From contig CM035423.1 in the NCBI GenBank assembly GCA_020310875.1, positions 113,985,917 to 114,049,916 on the forward strand: a stretch of DNA of 64,000 nt, given 5' to 3'. Below the pieces are notes generated by a model. That model saw only the letters and a program-made list of their open reading frames with translations, searched no databases and was not told where the DNA came from. Positions 22,073 to 34,386 of the stretch are shown here, one piece after another; position 1 is the first letter of the stretch; each line of letters opens with the position of its first letter. A program made the position numbers and the translations under genes. This DNA is from Ceratopteris richardii (lineage: Eukaryota; Streptophyta; Polypodiopsida; Polypodiales; Pteridaceae).

Positions 22073-23205
22073 AAAAAAAATCCTTATAAATAGTCATGAA
22101 AGGTTTATGTGCATCGAGAAGTGTATGAGTATAATCATTTATGACATTGAAAAAAAAATGCATGAATTGTATCCTTTCCTAAATGCATGTTTTACTTGAG
22201 TATGACTAATCAGTGGAAATGGCTGGAAATCATGTCATGCAGGCAAAATAATGATTTGACCTTTAAATTCAATGTTCAAGGTATGTGTATGGTAGTCAAT
22301 GCATGGGTTATAATGATGTCGAAAAGGCATACTGAGTATAACATTGTAAGATTGCAAAGGTACAATTAAAAATGGTTGTGCATCTACATATGGGCCTATT
22401 CTAATCGTAACATCTTGCACTCCTCGTGCTACATTATATCGACTACCTTGAAATGCAACTTTCATTTTATACAAGGAAGGAAATTTTTGTAATTTAAGTT
22501 CTTGTACTAATAAATATGAAATGAAATCATGTGAAATACCATCGTCATGTAAAATATTAACCATTTTCTTATTGATAGTACCCTGCATGCAAAGTAAAGA
22601 ATGAATAGAGATATTGTTACCCAAGGTACTTAAGTCCTTCTCCAATGCTTCCTCTATCCAAACAAGAGGAATTTCTTCATTATGGGCCTCCATGTTATCC
22701 AATTGAGTTGCAACTAGTTTCATGTGAAGAGGTCACAATCAGCACTTCATTTTTGTATGTCCAGTTTACCATAATTCCAACAGATGATACATGGTCGCTT
22801 CTGTTGGGCATCTACCATTGAAGTCTACAAGGCAGGTGGTTTGGCAGGTTGGAGAGAAGAAGCAACAGGTGCAGTTGAGTAGTTGGATTGCGGAGGACAA
22901 GGAAAACTAGAGTAAGATGGGGCATTAAAATTACATTTCATAGGAAATGTTGGTTTAACAAAAAGTGTTTGTTGATGTGGTTGTTGTAGATGGATCAACT
23001 GAAATCCCTTCTCTGCATCGTAGGCAAAAGAGATATCCTCGTTGAGGGTTGTAGGTCATAGGGTGTGAAGCTTGGTTGGTTATGGACTGAAATTCCTTCA
23101 CTGCATCGTAGGCAAAAGAGATATCCTCGTTGAGGGTTGTAGGTCATAGGGTGTGAAGCTTGGCTTGGATTCACAGCTCCAACCAATCTTTGTATTTCCA
23201 TTGCA
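22073..23205 (-). pseudogene. Gag remnant and protease of gypsy D
   Basis: The longest frame (22723-22235) holds a protease-like stretch where the expected DSG triad reads HDDGISHDFIS, followed by a strand ending SYNVILSMPF. The catalytic region is therefore altered. Upstream (22724-23205) are decayed gag pieces including an 88-bp tandem duplication. The gag N-terminus is missing at the junction with copia-1. Confidence 0.75.
23001..23165. repeat. 88-bp tandem duplication in the gypsy D gag remnant
   Basis: 23001-23088 and 23089 to about 23165 share the block GCATCGTAGGCAAAAGAG and its continuation with almost no change. The period of 88 is not a multiple of three, so the duplication also shifted the frame. 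It arose after coding function was lost or caused that loss. Confidence 0.9.
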
Positions 23206-26200
23206 AGATATCCTCCGATACATCTTTGAGCATTCAGATCAAGCTTTCGTGGCTAGTTAGAAGGGCAAACATAAATAGAGCTCTTGTACTAGTAAGAAGA
23301 AATCTACTAATTCTCCACAATCATAGAAGGATGATACAAATGTGAAGAAAACAGAAAAGCAAAAACTTTTTTGCAAATATTGTAAAGGAAATGATCATTT
23401 CATAAAGACTTCTCCAAAATTGGTTGCAAAAGAGGCAAAGAAGAAAGAGGTTGGAATGGTTGTTGCAAAGGCCTCTACACTCAAAACAGAGTCTGCTAAT
23501 CTTGTGCAGAATGAAGAATGGGCATTTACTACTGTTTGTAGTTATAATCCATCTTCACATGAACAATGTATTACCTTGCAGTGCAAGTTTCTTCACTTCA
23601 CTTGAGCTTGCCCTATAGGGAATACTATCACATGCGCCAACAACTCCTCTATCCTGTTATGGAAGTTGGTAAGATCATTATGACCACTACTAGTGGTAGT
23701 TCTTTTACATTTTCAGATGCTTTATTTGTGCCAGGGATCAAGAAAAATATGTTATTAGTTTTAGCATTAGCCAAGATAGACTTGGTCGTGAAACTTATTG
23801 ATGAAAGATATACAGTTCACGATCTGTCAAAGGACAACATCATTATTTATTCTGGCATTTTATGTCATGGGCTATACAAGCTCATAGATTATGCAAAATC
23901 AATGAATGATTCAACATGTGTAGTTCAAGATTCTCAAGCTATGTCAGATGCAAAGCGGTCATCTGAATTTTGTTATTTTGCTATGCCTGCAGAAATCTGA
24001 AATGGTGTCCTCTTTGCCCTCACTTGAGGCACCTAGTAAACATGTATGCGAAGGCTATATTTTGGGAAAAAATGAGCATTCCTCCTTCCCAACAGATGGT
24101 TCGATTTGAGCTACTAAAAAATTGTACCTTGTTCACAGTGATGTTTGTGGTTCTATGCAGACACCTTTTGGGAACTATCTTTACTTCGTGACTTTCATTG
24201 ACGATTTTTCCAAGCATGCATGGGTACATCCATTGAAAGCAAAGTCCGAAGTGTTTATGTGCTTAAAACAGTTTCTGGTTTTGGCTGAAAATCTATTAGG
24301 ATGTAAAATGGGCACCCTCCGTTCTGATCGAGCGGGGGAATATATGTCTTCTTATTTTAATGTGTGTCGAGCTTAACGTGGGATAAAACATCAGTGTAAA
24401 GTGTTTTATACACCTCAATAGAATGGAGTTGCTAAAAGGAATAATAGGTCACTCATGGAGATGGCGAGGTGTATGGTCAAGAGTCAAGCTTTACCTCATA
24501 GTTTTTGGCTTGAGGTTGTTATGTGTGTAGCATATGTACTTAACAGGCGTCCCACTAAAGCATTGTAGTCTATCACTCCATATGAGACTTGGCATGGTCG
24601 TAAGCCATTTGTTGCTCACTTGCATGTTTTTGGTTGTATGGAATATGCATTAGTGCCTAAAGAACAATGCAAGAAATTGGATGATAAAGCAATGAAATGT
24701 ATTTTTGTTGGGTACAATTCTAAAATCAAAGGCTTTTATATGTATCGACCATAGACTAAATGCATTTTGGTAAGTCGTGATGTTGTTTTTGTGGAAGATG
24801 TTATTCAACCATAAATTCATGTACTAAGGAGATATTTTTTAGCTCCAAAGACATGTATGATACTTTGCTGCCCCTTTTTACAAGTTGACAGTCTAGTGAT
24901 GATCGTAATGAGGCAACTTTTTAGCCTTTATAGGTTTCATGTGATGATTCAAATCATTGCATTTCTGATGCATATTTACATGATGCACTTGTTGATGAGA
25001 GGGTTGATATTGAGGAGACAAAATCTATGTCAAAATGGCTGGTGCAAACTTTGCATGATAGCAAACTAGATGCACCTCTATCATATCATACTCATTCAAG
25101 CTCTCATAGTGCTTGTTTTGCATCAGATTACTATGATATGGCTGCCTCGAGTCTTTATGAGGAGAATGAGCCAATTTCATTTGATGAATCACAAGATTAT
25201 GAAAATTGGATGGTTGTTATGCAATCAGAATATGATGCTATCATGAAAAATGGTACGTGGTCTTTATGTGACTTGCCTTCTTACAAGAAGGCCATTGGCA
25301 CTAAGTGGGTATACAAGCTAAAGTGTAAGCCTGATGGGATAGTTGACTGGTATAAGGCTAGGCTTGTTGCAAAGGCTTATGCTCAAGAAAGAGGCATTGA
25401 TTTTGATGAGACCTTTGCTTCTACATGCAGAATGACTACTGTTCATAGCATTCGTGCACTTGTAGATCAACATGGTTGGAATGTACATCAGTTGGACATT
25501 AAAACTACATTTCTGAATGGTGACTTGCATGAAGAAGTGTATGTTTTCTAGCCCTGTGGCTTTGTGCATAAAAGGCATGAAAACCAACTGTGCAGGTTGA
25601 AAAAGGCATTATATGGTTTAAAGCAAGCACCACATGCTTGATATGAAAAGATACATACCTACCTAATTAGTCAGGGTTTTGAAAACATTCCAACTGAGAG
25701 CAGCTTATACGTTAAGTGTGAAAATGATGTGCTTCTGATCATTGTTGTCTATGTTCATGACATGTTACTCACTCGTCCTCAGGAGAAGCATACAACTGAT
25801 TTTAAGGTCGATTGCAAGCCTCATTTGAGATGTCAGATTTGGGGCATTTGCATCATATTTGGGCATTCAATTTATGCAAGTTGATGGCGGAATAGCTTTG
25901 TGTCGAACAAAATATATTGACACATTATTGTAGCATTTTGGCTTTGAGAACTGTAAACCTCTTGCCACTCCTATGGAGACAGGTTTATGGTTGAGTCTTC
26001 ATGATGCTGGAGATGCTTTTGATGTTGTTCTCTATCAACAAGCTATTGGATGCTTCATTTACTTATGCATTACTCAACCAAATATTCAGTTTGTTGTCTC
26101 ATAGATGAGCAGGTTTATGCATTGCCTAGGTGTCAAGCATTGGCAGGCGGTTAAGTGCATCTTTCTCTACTCGAGTGGTACCCAATTACTTGGATTGTTT

Positions 26201-26703
26201 TATCCCAAGGAGAATCACTACTACCAGATTTACATGCTTTATTTGAGTCTGATTGGGTTGGTTGCTATGACATCCGTGTGTCCACTAGTGGCTTTTGCTT
26301 CATGCTTGGTAGCTCATGTATATCTTGGTTGAGCAAGAAGCAGCCTACTATGGCCACTTCCAGTTGTGAGGCTGAGTATAGGGTAGCTTTCATAGCGAAT
26401 TTTGAGTGTGTGTGGCTCAGACACCTAATGGATGACTTGGGTGTTGGTCACTCTTCTTCCACCACCATCTTCACTGATAGTCAGAGCGCATTGGTAGTTT
26501 TGAGGAACCCTGTGTTCCATGCTCGCACTAAGCACATTGAGATGCACTATCATTATTCCAGGGAGAGATTATTTTCTAGAGAGATCAATTTGGCATATGT
26601 GTGCACACAGGAGAACATTATAGACCTTTTCACAAAGGCTCTGCTTATGGAGAAGTTTGAAGCTTTCCCCAAAGCTTTGGGCTTACTTCCTTTTGTGGAT
26701 TGA
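23206..26703 (+). pseudogene. Copia-1 zinc knuckle, integrase, RT, RNase H
   Basis: It resumes the gag C-terminus with a knuckle CKYCKGNDHFIKTS (last Cys lost) near 23369. A protease/GAG-pre-integrase remnant follows, then integrase (LVHSDVCGS, FIDDFSKHAW, LRSDRAGEY at 24128-24350). RT starts near 25140 (WMVVMQSEYDAI, TKWVYKLK, QLDIKTTFLNG). Its catalytic motif reads YVHDM near 25752, so the first Asp is His. RNase H (26155-26703) has SKKQPTMATSSCEAEY, FTDSQSALV and RTKHIEMHYH. Many TAG stops and shifts are present. Confidence 0.93.
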
Positions 26704-26775
26704 TTCCACATAGCTTGGCACTTCCTTACACATGAGTGCTAGCTCCTTCTTCATTGCATCACTCCCAAGGGGATT

Positions 26776-27006
26776 TGTTGATATATTTAGGTAGTGATGT
26801 GTGTGAACACTCTAGGATCGATGGGGCACCTTTTTCCCTCTTTAAGAGGTTTTTTTCCCCTGGCTTGTATATATGCCTATTACCCTAATGGACTACTTAT
26901 CATTGTACATTCTCTTGGTAATACATTCAGTATTGTGTGTTGTGCTCCAAGCTTCTTCTTCTTCCTTGTGTTTTTTGCATGCTTCTGTAGACCTCAAACT
27001 CCAACA
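26776..27006 (+). repeat. 3' LTR of copia-1
   Basis: It is 231 bp, TGTTGATATAT to CCAACA, preceded by a weak polypurine tract (AAGGGGAT). It carries the 34-bp segment missing from the 5' LTR. The family B gag continues directly after it. Confidence 0.93.
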
Positions 27007-29473
27007 TGATAGAGCAGCTAGTAGTTAAACCCAAGACTGTAGCTACTCTAGAGGCTCAAGAGAGTGGAAGTGAAAGAATAAGCTTACCACCACAAGAAGC
27101 TTATGTTCCTAATTCGATGGACGATGGAATTCCTTCCTCAATAAATCAATACTCCCAAGAGTTCTTGAGAGAAATATAGGAGGAAAAATGGTCCAAGGAG
27201 AGAAAAGACCCTCATCTTATTGAAGTAGTGCATGATCTTCATGATCAATTCCCTTAAGACATTCCCTCTATCTACGAGGAGCAAGAAGATGTGCAATCTA
27301 CTGAAAGATTATAATTTTAATCCCATTCTTTGCAGGAATTGCCTCACTTTATAGGCCCATGGGAATCTACGTCTACTCAAATGAGAACCTGCACAGTCAT
27401 GGTAAGAAATGATGCATCAGTTCTACTTGGGAACATGGATATAATGAAGAACACTTAAGTGCAATGCCATCTCACTTTAGAGGAGCTAAAATTAAACATG
27501 AGTTCTGGAAGCATGTAGCAAATCAATTGCCAGAAGTAGCTAATTATTGATCTCAAGAAGGATTGGATAAGATAGTGCTAGAGATACCCTTAGATAAGAT
27601 AGGAAATATGGGTGAAGGAGAAGAAGGAAATCCCTATCTTCCTATCATATACCAAGGCTACACAATAAAGGCTATTTTAGATTTGGGAGTGGGATTTGCT
27701 ATTGCCACCACTTCCCTATGGAAACATTGGGGCAATCCAGCTCAAAAACCAACTAGAATGAAATTGCAAATGAAAGATGGGAATATTGAGAGACCACTAG
27801 GATTACTACAAGGGATAACTCTCACTACTTGTGGTCTAGAGTTTAAACAAACTTTTTTCATATGCAATTTTGGAAAGAATCATGTCAATGTTATGAATTT
27901 GGGTTGACCATTCATGATGTAGTTGCAGATAGTGCAAGATTGAGGAACCAACTCCTTGTACTTGTAGCATTTAGGGGTCACCATGAAAGTCATCTCAAAG
28001 ACTATTCTCATAGAGACATACCACCCCTGCGATGGAACTCATTCCATAGAACTTTAGATGAGATGGAGTCATTGCATTCCTTAGGATCGAAATCTACATG
28101 GATGCATGAAGACACACACTTATGGATGCATAAAGTTTTAGTGGAAGAAGAGAGGAGATTAAATGCTAGAAATTGAGATGTTAATGAAAATCCACGACCT
28201 ATTCAAGACCCAACCTATGCACTTATGGTATGGTGGGAGGGAAATTCTCGCTACGATGGACATAGCAATAACTGAGGAGCAATGGACACCCCATTGTGAT
28301 GACAATGGCTACGACATCCTATTTTCCATAATAGAACCACTTATGGTTGGCCCGATTATAGAAGAGTGTGAGTCGATTACATTGGTGATCACCAAAGCTA
28401 GTCATGAGGATGATGAGTCCATCATCATGCAACCATTTTGTGCCTCAAAAGAAGAATACCTTTTATTGATAGATGCTAGGACTCAAGAACTTGAAATATA
28501 TAATCATGAGAAGATGTTGACTACAACAGAAGATGAAAAAAGTGAGAAAAGGAACAGAAAGAAAAAGTTACCCACACAAGAAGAGGAAGAGTCCTTGTTT
28601 GAAGTACCAAATAACTTCAAGAAATATGAGACTCAGGACAAGAAGATCATGATAAGAATGCATAAAAGATAATCTCTCATTGGAGAAGCCTATGATAGCA
28701 AAGAAAAAACCAACAAGATCATAGTGACCATACATTTTGAAGATGGCAGAGAGATGCACATACATAGGACATGAACTAAGTGAAGAAGAGTTTGAGTTTA
28801 TAGAACTGTTGAGAAAATATAGAGATGTATTTGCTTGGAGTGGAGTGGATCCCAATATCTGCTCTCATTTGAGGATAAGTTCAAAGCTATTGTTGAGTTA
28901 CCTAGGCCAAAGATGGTCAGGGAAGTACAAGCTTTTATGGGTCACTGTGGTAATATGGATATTACCACCATTTTGTCCACATGTATGCTACAATTGACAA
29001 GCCTCTAAATATGAGACCTCTTTCAACAAGCTAAAAAGGCAATTTTTCTCAGCTCCAATCTTGGCAACTCCAAATTGGAGCAAGCCATTCCATGTTCATG
29101 TGGATGCTTCCAATTTTTCTGTTGGATGTGTGCTAGCACAACCTACAAGTGAAGGGAACCTTGACCTTTGTATCACCTATACAAGTAGGTAGCTAAATGC
29201 AACTGATAGAAATTAAAAGGCCACAAAATGAGAAGGATTAAGCATGGTCTATGCATTTAAGAATTTTAGACACTATTTTCTTGAAAATAGGTATAAGTTC
29301 TTCATAAATCATCAAGCATTACTCTACCTAGGGAACAAGCCTTCTAATATAGGTAGATTTGTATGATGGTTTCTCTTACTAATGGAATATGATTTCACAG
29401 TAGTCGTAAGGAAAGGCAAGACTCACCTTAGGGAGGATCACATTTCTAGACTTGCTTCAGGGGAATTACCTTA
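27007..29473 (+). pseudogene. Family B#1 relic: gag tail, protease, RNase H
   Basis: It continues the gag broken at 11126. Protease is at 27600-27930 (IPLDKIGNMGEGEEGNPYLP); its motif AILDLGVG replaces the expected DSGAS, so it is dead. An acidic linker follows to 28680. The sequence FAWSGVDPNICSHLR (about 28830) then jumps straight to RNase H-side sequence (YLGQRWSG), so the whole RT core has been deleted. RNase H remnants run to about 29470 (VDASNFSVGCVLAQ). Integrase is absent; at 29474 a second gag begins. Confidence 0.85.
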
Positions 29474-31905
29474 GAATATATGGCCCTAACATGGTTCCAA
29501 ACATTGCATTAGGAACAATTTCAAAAATATCAATCAATTATTGGACACATTCATAGCAGAATTATCTAAGAGTGGTATCAAACACAAAACTTCATCATTA
29601 ATCCATAGCTTCAAGTAGACATCACATGACATCATTAGGCTATAAGGGCATAGGTTTAGAAAGTACATTGAATGATGTCCAACCCCAAAGCTACCTACCC
29701 AAGCTAAGCAAGTCTCCCTATTCTTTCATGGCCTATTAAGTGCAAAGTTAAGATCATATCTATATCTCAAGGAACCCTGAACAATAGAGCAATGTGTGTG
29801 AATGTGTATTGACATTGAGGATAACTTGGGTGATGAGTTAGAACTTTCTAAACTCGATAAAGATTTTGATTGTTCTACTAGTTTCACATCCAAACCCTCA
29901 AACTCAATTCATGAATCAATAGAAAAAGTGGCTCAAAGGTTAGGAGTCAATATACAAACCCCTAGAATGCTCTTAGTGAAACAATGCTATACTTGTGGAG
30001 GGGACTACATTGCCAATGTATGCCCCTTAATGGCTCTTAATTTAGGGAACCCAAATGGCCAATATTGCACCATAGAGAGAAAATACACTAACGCAAAAAG
30101 TGACCCGAATGCTGAAATCTTTGACTCAACTCATGTGGATGGCCCACCGACCTACTACATGGAATCACCTGAGCATAGTGAGGTCTACCCATATGAAACT
30201 CCTTTAGAACCTAATTGGGAGCTCAAATACTCCAAGTTGATGTATACAAATCCAAACCCAATGCACCAATCAAGACAAATGAGACCTCACGCCCCTAGAG
30301 GACCATGTTACAGATGTCAAGGAGATTAATTCATACATGATTGTCTACTTCCTCCACAAGGGCAACCTCAATCCATTGTAATTCAAGGATATTGTCCCGA
30401 TTGTAGAAAGGAGCATCTCTTGAAAGATTTTCCTAAGAATTTATCCAATGCACAAAAAATTACTACGATCAATGTTATTGGCTTGATAGTAGAACCCAAT
30501 GGAAGTGTGACAAGGATCGTCCATGTACAAGCAATCACTTGAGCCAAGGCTCTACAGAATACCCTAGGTGGAGATCAAGAGAAGAAATTGAAGGCAAGTG
30601 AATTAGACAACACAACTAGAAAAAGATCTAGAGCCTGAAAGGATAGTCAAGAAAGGATGAAGAGAGAATGGGCTAGGAAACTGAGTGAGTTGGAAATCGC
30701 ATCTCAAATGCATTCTCAAATACCACCACCATCCCAACCACCTCATCAAATCTCACTATCCATCCCTCCACCAACCAGAGTAGGATTAGTGTTAGTAGAT
30801 CCTACTCCTAAAGACTTGGACATGACGTTCAAGGCTTTTCACGCTCGACTTTAGTAAGGGCCAAATGTGGTGGAGTTAGATAAATCCTATCCTTGAGCAG
30901 ACCTAGAGATTGAGAAGATCAAAATTTGTGTGAGAATGGTAGAATTAGCCTAGGCTATGTTTGATTCCAATCACCTTTTCAATCAGACAAACTTAGTGAA
31001 GCCACAATTACACTTCGAAGGAATTTTGGAGAGGTTAGATTAGTTAGTAGCTAAACCTAAGACTATAGCTACTCCAAAGGCTCAAACTAGTGGAAGTGAA
31101 AGAAGATGCTTACCCCCATGGGAAGCTTATGTTCCTAATTCTATGGATGACAAAATTCCTTCCTCTATAAATCCTTACTCCTAGAAGTTCTTGAGAGAGA
31201 TACAAGAGGAGAAATGGACCATGGAGTAAAAATCCTCCTCCTATTGAAGTAGTGGATGATGTCCTTGATCAGTTCCCTCATGAAATTCCCTCCATTTATA
31301 GGGAGCAAGAAGGCATGAAATCTAGTGAAATATTAGACTTTGAATTCAATTCCTTGCAAGAATTGCCTCTCTTTATAGGGCCATGGGAATATAAGTCTAT
31401 TAAGATGAGAGACCCCATGATTATGGTAAGAAATGATGAATCAGTTGTACCTAGGAACATTGATTTAGCGAAGAACACTAAAGTGCAATGTCATCTCACT
31501 TTAGAGGATCTATGTAAAATCAAACCTGAGTTGTGGAAACATGTAGCTAACCAACTGCCAAAAGTAGCTAAGTCCCAATCTCAAGTAGAACACATAAGAC
31601 GGTGCCAGAGATACCCTTGGATAAGATAGAAGATATGAATGAAGTAGAAGAAAGTAACACCTACCTTCTAGGGCAAACCAAGCCTAAGGCCAACTAGAAT
31701 GAAATTGCAAATGGTGGATGGGCATATTGAGAAACCCCTAGGATTGCTAGAAGGGATAACTCTCACTACTTGTGGTGTAGACTTTGAACACACATTTTCC
31801 ATATGTGATTTTGGGAAGAATCATGTCTATGATATGATTTTGGATAGAACATTCATGAGACACTTGTTGATAGTGCAAGATTGGGGAACCAATGTATCTC
31901 ACTAG
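29474..31905 (+). pseudogene. Family B#2 relic: gag and part of protease
   Basis: A second family B gag starts abruptly inside the capsid region (near HGSKHCIRNN) without LTR or leader. A CYRCQGD-FIHDC knuckle (His codon now a stop) is near 30304 and a degenerate second one near 30394. A Pro-rich tail (30700-30780) and the protease surroundings (PLGLLEGITLTTCG, 31735) follow. The active-site segment itself is deleted around 31670. Homology ends near 31893-31905 at the border with the minus-strand unknown ORF. Confidence 0.82.
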
Positions 31906-31998
31906 TATCACATACCTCGACATCTAGTGGTTGATTAAGGAGCAATGATGTCATTAACTCTTTGTTTCTATTCCTTAATGCATCTACATCTTCCATAT
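31906..31998 (-). pseudogene. C-terminal piece of the unknown coiled-coil ORF
   Basis: Read on the minus strand it gives MEDVDALRNRNKELMTSLLL and a short tail. It joins in frame to the piece ending at 37914 when A2 and one ATAT are removed. Its downstream end is lost at the border with family B#2. Confidence 0.7.
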
Positions 31999-32467
31999 TG
32001 TTATGTCACCGGATTGGAATACGCAATTTTATTTTTCATAGTCGCACGCACCGAAAAGGCATAGCAAACAGATGTAACTCTTTATTCATTAATGAAAAGG
32101 CAATCATGGTGATCTTCGGCGAGAGACGGGAATCGCCAGACTGTCTGTCTGGACGACCGGGCTGGAGTGCTGTGTTGCAGAATTTCAGAAACTCAGTATT
32201 GCATTCTATTTGTTGAATTGCAGTAATTACTCATTAAACATAGTAATGCTACGATAACATTAATAATTCTGTGTGAATTCGTAGTTGTTAATTCACGTGA
32301 TAAGTGTACTGTGTCGTGATAATCTTCGATTTGAAGGACAATTAACTACTTAGTTGAATGTTAAATTGGGAAAATTAAACAAAGGGCCTCTACACTGGCA
32401 GACCCCTATCCATCCCCAAGAACCCAGAATGAGATTAAAAGTGGCTTAACTGAAAGTGCTTTTAACA
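31999..32467 (+). repeat. 5' LTR of A2
   Basis: It starts TGTTATGTCACC and ends TTAACA. It differs from the 3' copy mainly by C/T and G/A changes. The last 80 bp share the GGGCCTCT...CAGACCCCTA core with A1. Confidence 0.95.
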
Positions 32468-32468
32468 C

Positions 32469-32486
32469 TGGTGCCGTCTGTGCAAA
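32469..32486 (+). other. Primer binding site of A2 (tRNA-Lys type, degraded)
   Basis: TGGTGCCGTCTGTGCAAA starts two bases after the LTR, the same offset as in A1, with a few changes from the A1 site. Confidence 0.78.
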
Positions 32487-32577
32487 GATGGAAACAGATT
32501 TGGAATAATCAGTAAGGGAAGAGCAGTACTCAAGGCAAGAAATGGAGAATAATAACCGTTAGTTGAAGAAGTGATAT

Positions 32578-34386
32578 ATGCCGGTTACTCGTTCCGGTGA
32601 GTCCTACCCAAAGTATAGGAGAGATCAACATCCCTGGGCAGTTCCAAACTTATTAGGGACACCCCCTGGTGGTAGAAGTACAGGACAACTAAGTCCAGTT
32701 GCAGAAGGATCAGAGCCAGTCAGTAGTGATTCATGTGCTAGTTCGGTAGCACATGATGAGATTCCGACGAATTCTGGTGTGAGTCCGGTACTTTTTGAAG
32801 AAAGTTCGGTGACTTCTGGTTGTACAGAGACGCAGTGCGGAATTAGTTCTGCACTATCTCGTCGGAATTCGGCCATCTCCGGTGACAGGTTCGCGTTACC
32901 AGGTGAGCACGTTTTCGGTGAAAGGGTAGCCTAGTTCGGTGAGACTTTGGCAAGTTCCGGTGGAAGTTTGGTACCACTTGGTGGTAATTTGAAATTTTTC
33001 GGTGATACTACGGTGCTGCCTGGTGGACACTTATTACGTTCACCACTTTTCGGTACAAGTCTACCTAATTTGGACACCAAAGTTGAGGAAAGGTTGCTAG
33101 ACTTGGAATTCAGGAATCGGTTCAACGACATTTTTGGACCAGAAGGTGCGCAAGTTGACCCTCCAGTCCAGGAAGCTCACGAGAAACCTCCCCAAAATTC
33201 AGGGAATAATAACACCAGCAACAATAGCACCATGAGTGGCTCACAACAACAGCAACAAACACCACCATAGCCGCAACCGCAATTTCAAGAGCAACAACAA
33301 CAACAGCCACAGCCAATCGTTCCACCTCGACCGGTTCCAACCGGAGTGACATATACAAAATTCGGTGGATTTTCGGGGGATGACCCCAACGCACATGTTC
33401 GCACATTCGAGATCAGTTATGTAGTGTTGAACCACCCACCAGATCCGGCGTATAAGGCCATCGTGTTTCAGGCCACATTGGTTAATGAAGCAGCAAGGTG
33501 GATGATAGAATATGATATTAATCATTTCGGTAATTATGATGATGTGAGGGACGCGTTCCTGTAGAGGTTTCGGTTGAAGAAGAACCCTGCAGAAATTTTT
33601 GACTATTTGTAGAACAATCGGCAAAAACCACACAAGAGTGTCCAGGAGTATGCAACACTATTCAGAACTCACTTGAGGCAGCTGCCACCGGCACATGCCA
33701 ACCTGCCAGATGATGTCATAACACAATGGTTTATCAACGGCTTGAATCCACAGTTAAAACAAATCATGATCATTCACTGTGTGGGCAGAATGGCATTGGA
33801 CACTGTTATTGCAATCGCTTTACAGTTGGAGCACAAGGTTGGAGGTTTTACAGAAGATCTGGAATGGTTGAAAGCAAGTAAGAACATGGCTGAGGATCTG
33901 TCCAAACAAGTGTATTGTACTAAGTGTAAGAATCCGGTCACACCAATTCCACATGTGTGCTCAACCAAATGTATTGTGCCATTTGTAATACGACGGGTCA
34001 CTCAACAGAAACTTGTGCATACAATGCAAAGGTGCAGGGTAGAACGACAGTAAATGCCATAATACAGGAGCAGGGCCAGCCAGCCACCCATTATGTGCCG
34101 CCAAAGTTGCGAACCAACTAGTAGCAAGGATATAGGAACTACCGGGGTCAGCGTAACGACAATTTCAATCCAAATCGATGGCAGGAAGGTACATCGACTG
34201 AAGGTACCTCTCTCCCACCCCCTCGATGTCATTTCTGTGGCGAGGTTGGACATATTCGTAGATTTTGTAAAGAAGCCGCAGAGTAGGACAAAAGAAAGAA
34301 GGAAAGACAAAATCCGATGACAAATATAGTTTATATTTCCCCAGTTGAGTCACAAGCAGCTGTAGTTCAGACAAGATCGGGTAAAT
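32578..34386 (+). pseudogene. gag: gag of A2
   Basis: The ATG at 32578 gives MPVTRSGESYPKYRR. One frame runs to about 33945 with stops at 32932, 33268, 33562 and 33610. It covers a Ser/Gly-rich N-terminus, a Gln-rich stretch (33240-33320) and the capsid-like block from GVTYTKFGGFSGDD (33343). A one-base loss near 33940 in the first zinc knuckle shifts the frame. The remainder shows the second knuckle (CAICNTTGH) and a third intact one, CHFCGEVGHIRRFC near 34229. Unlike A1, the region around 33610-33700 is complete, which exposes the deletion in A1. Confidence 0.92.

Larger units (their letters stand above)
12248..23205 (-). mobile_element. Gypsy D, chromodomain type, 5'-truncated and split by copia-2
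   Basis: On the minus strand the order is gag remnant, protease (22723-22235), RT (22072-21260), RNase H (21263-20589), integrase (20545-13323), chromodomain-like tail (about 13080-12960) and a 3' LTR (12728-12248). The 5' LTR and gag N-terminus are missing; copia-1 resumes at about 23206. It interrupts the copia-1 gag, so it is younger than copia-1 and older than copia-2. Removing copia-2 restores the integrase zinc region across 20545/14109. Confidence 0.85.
11127..27006 (+). mobile_element. Copia-1, Ty1/copia element split by nested insertions
   Basis: The LTRs at 11127-11326 and 26776-27006 share TGTTGATATAT starts and CCAACA ends. The flanks are CGATA (11122-11126) and TGATA (27007-27011), a 5-bp target duplication with one C/T change. 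The coding order gag, zinc knuckle, integrase, RT, RNase H is that of Ty1/copia. About 11 kb of its span (12248 to about 23205) is inserted gypsy D with copia-2 inside it. Its own length is about 4.9 kb. Confidence 0.92.
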
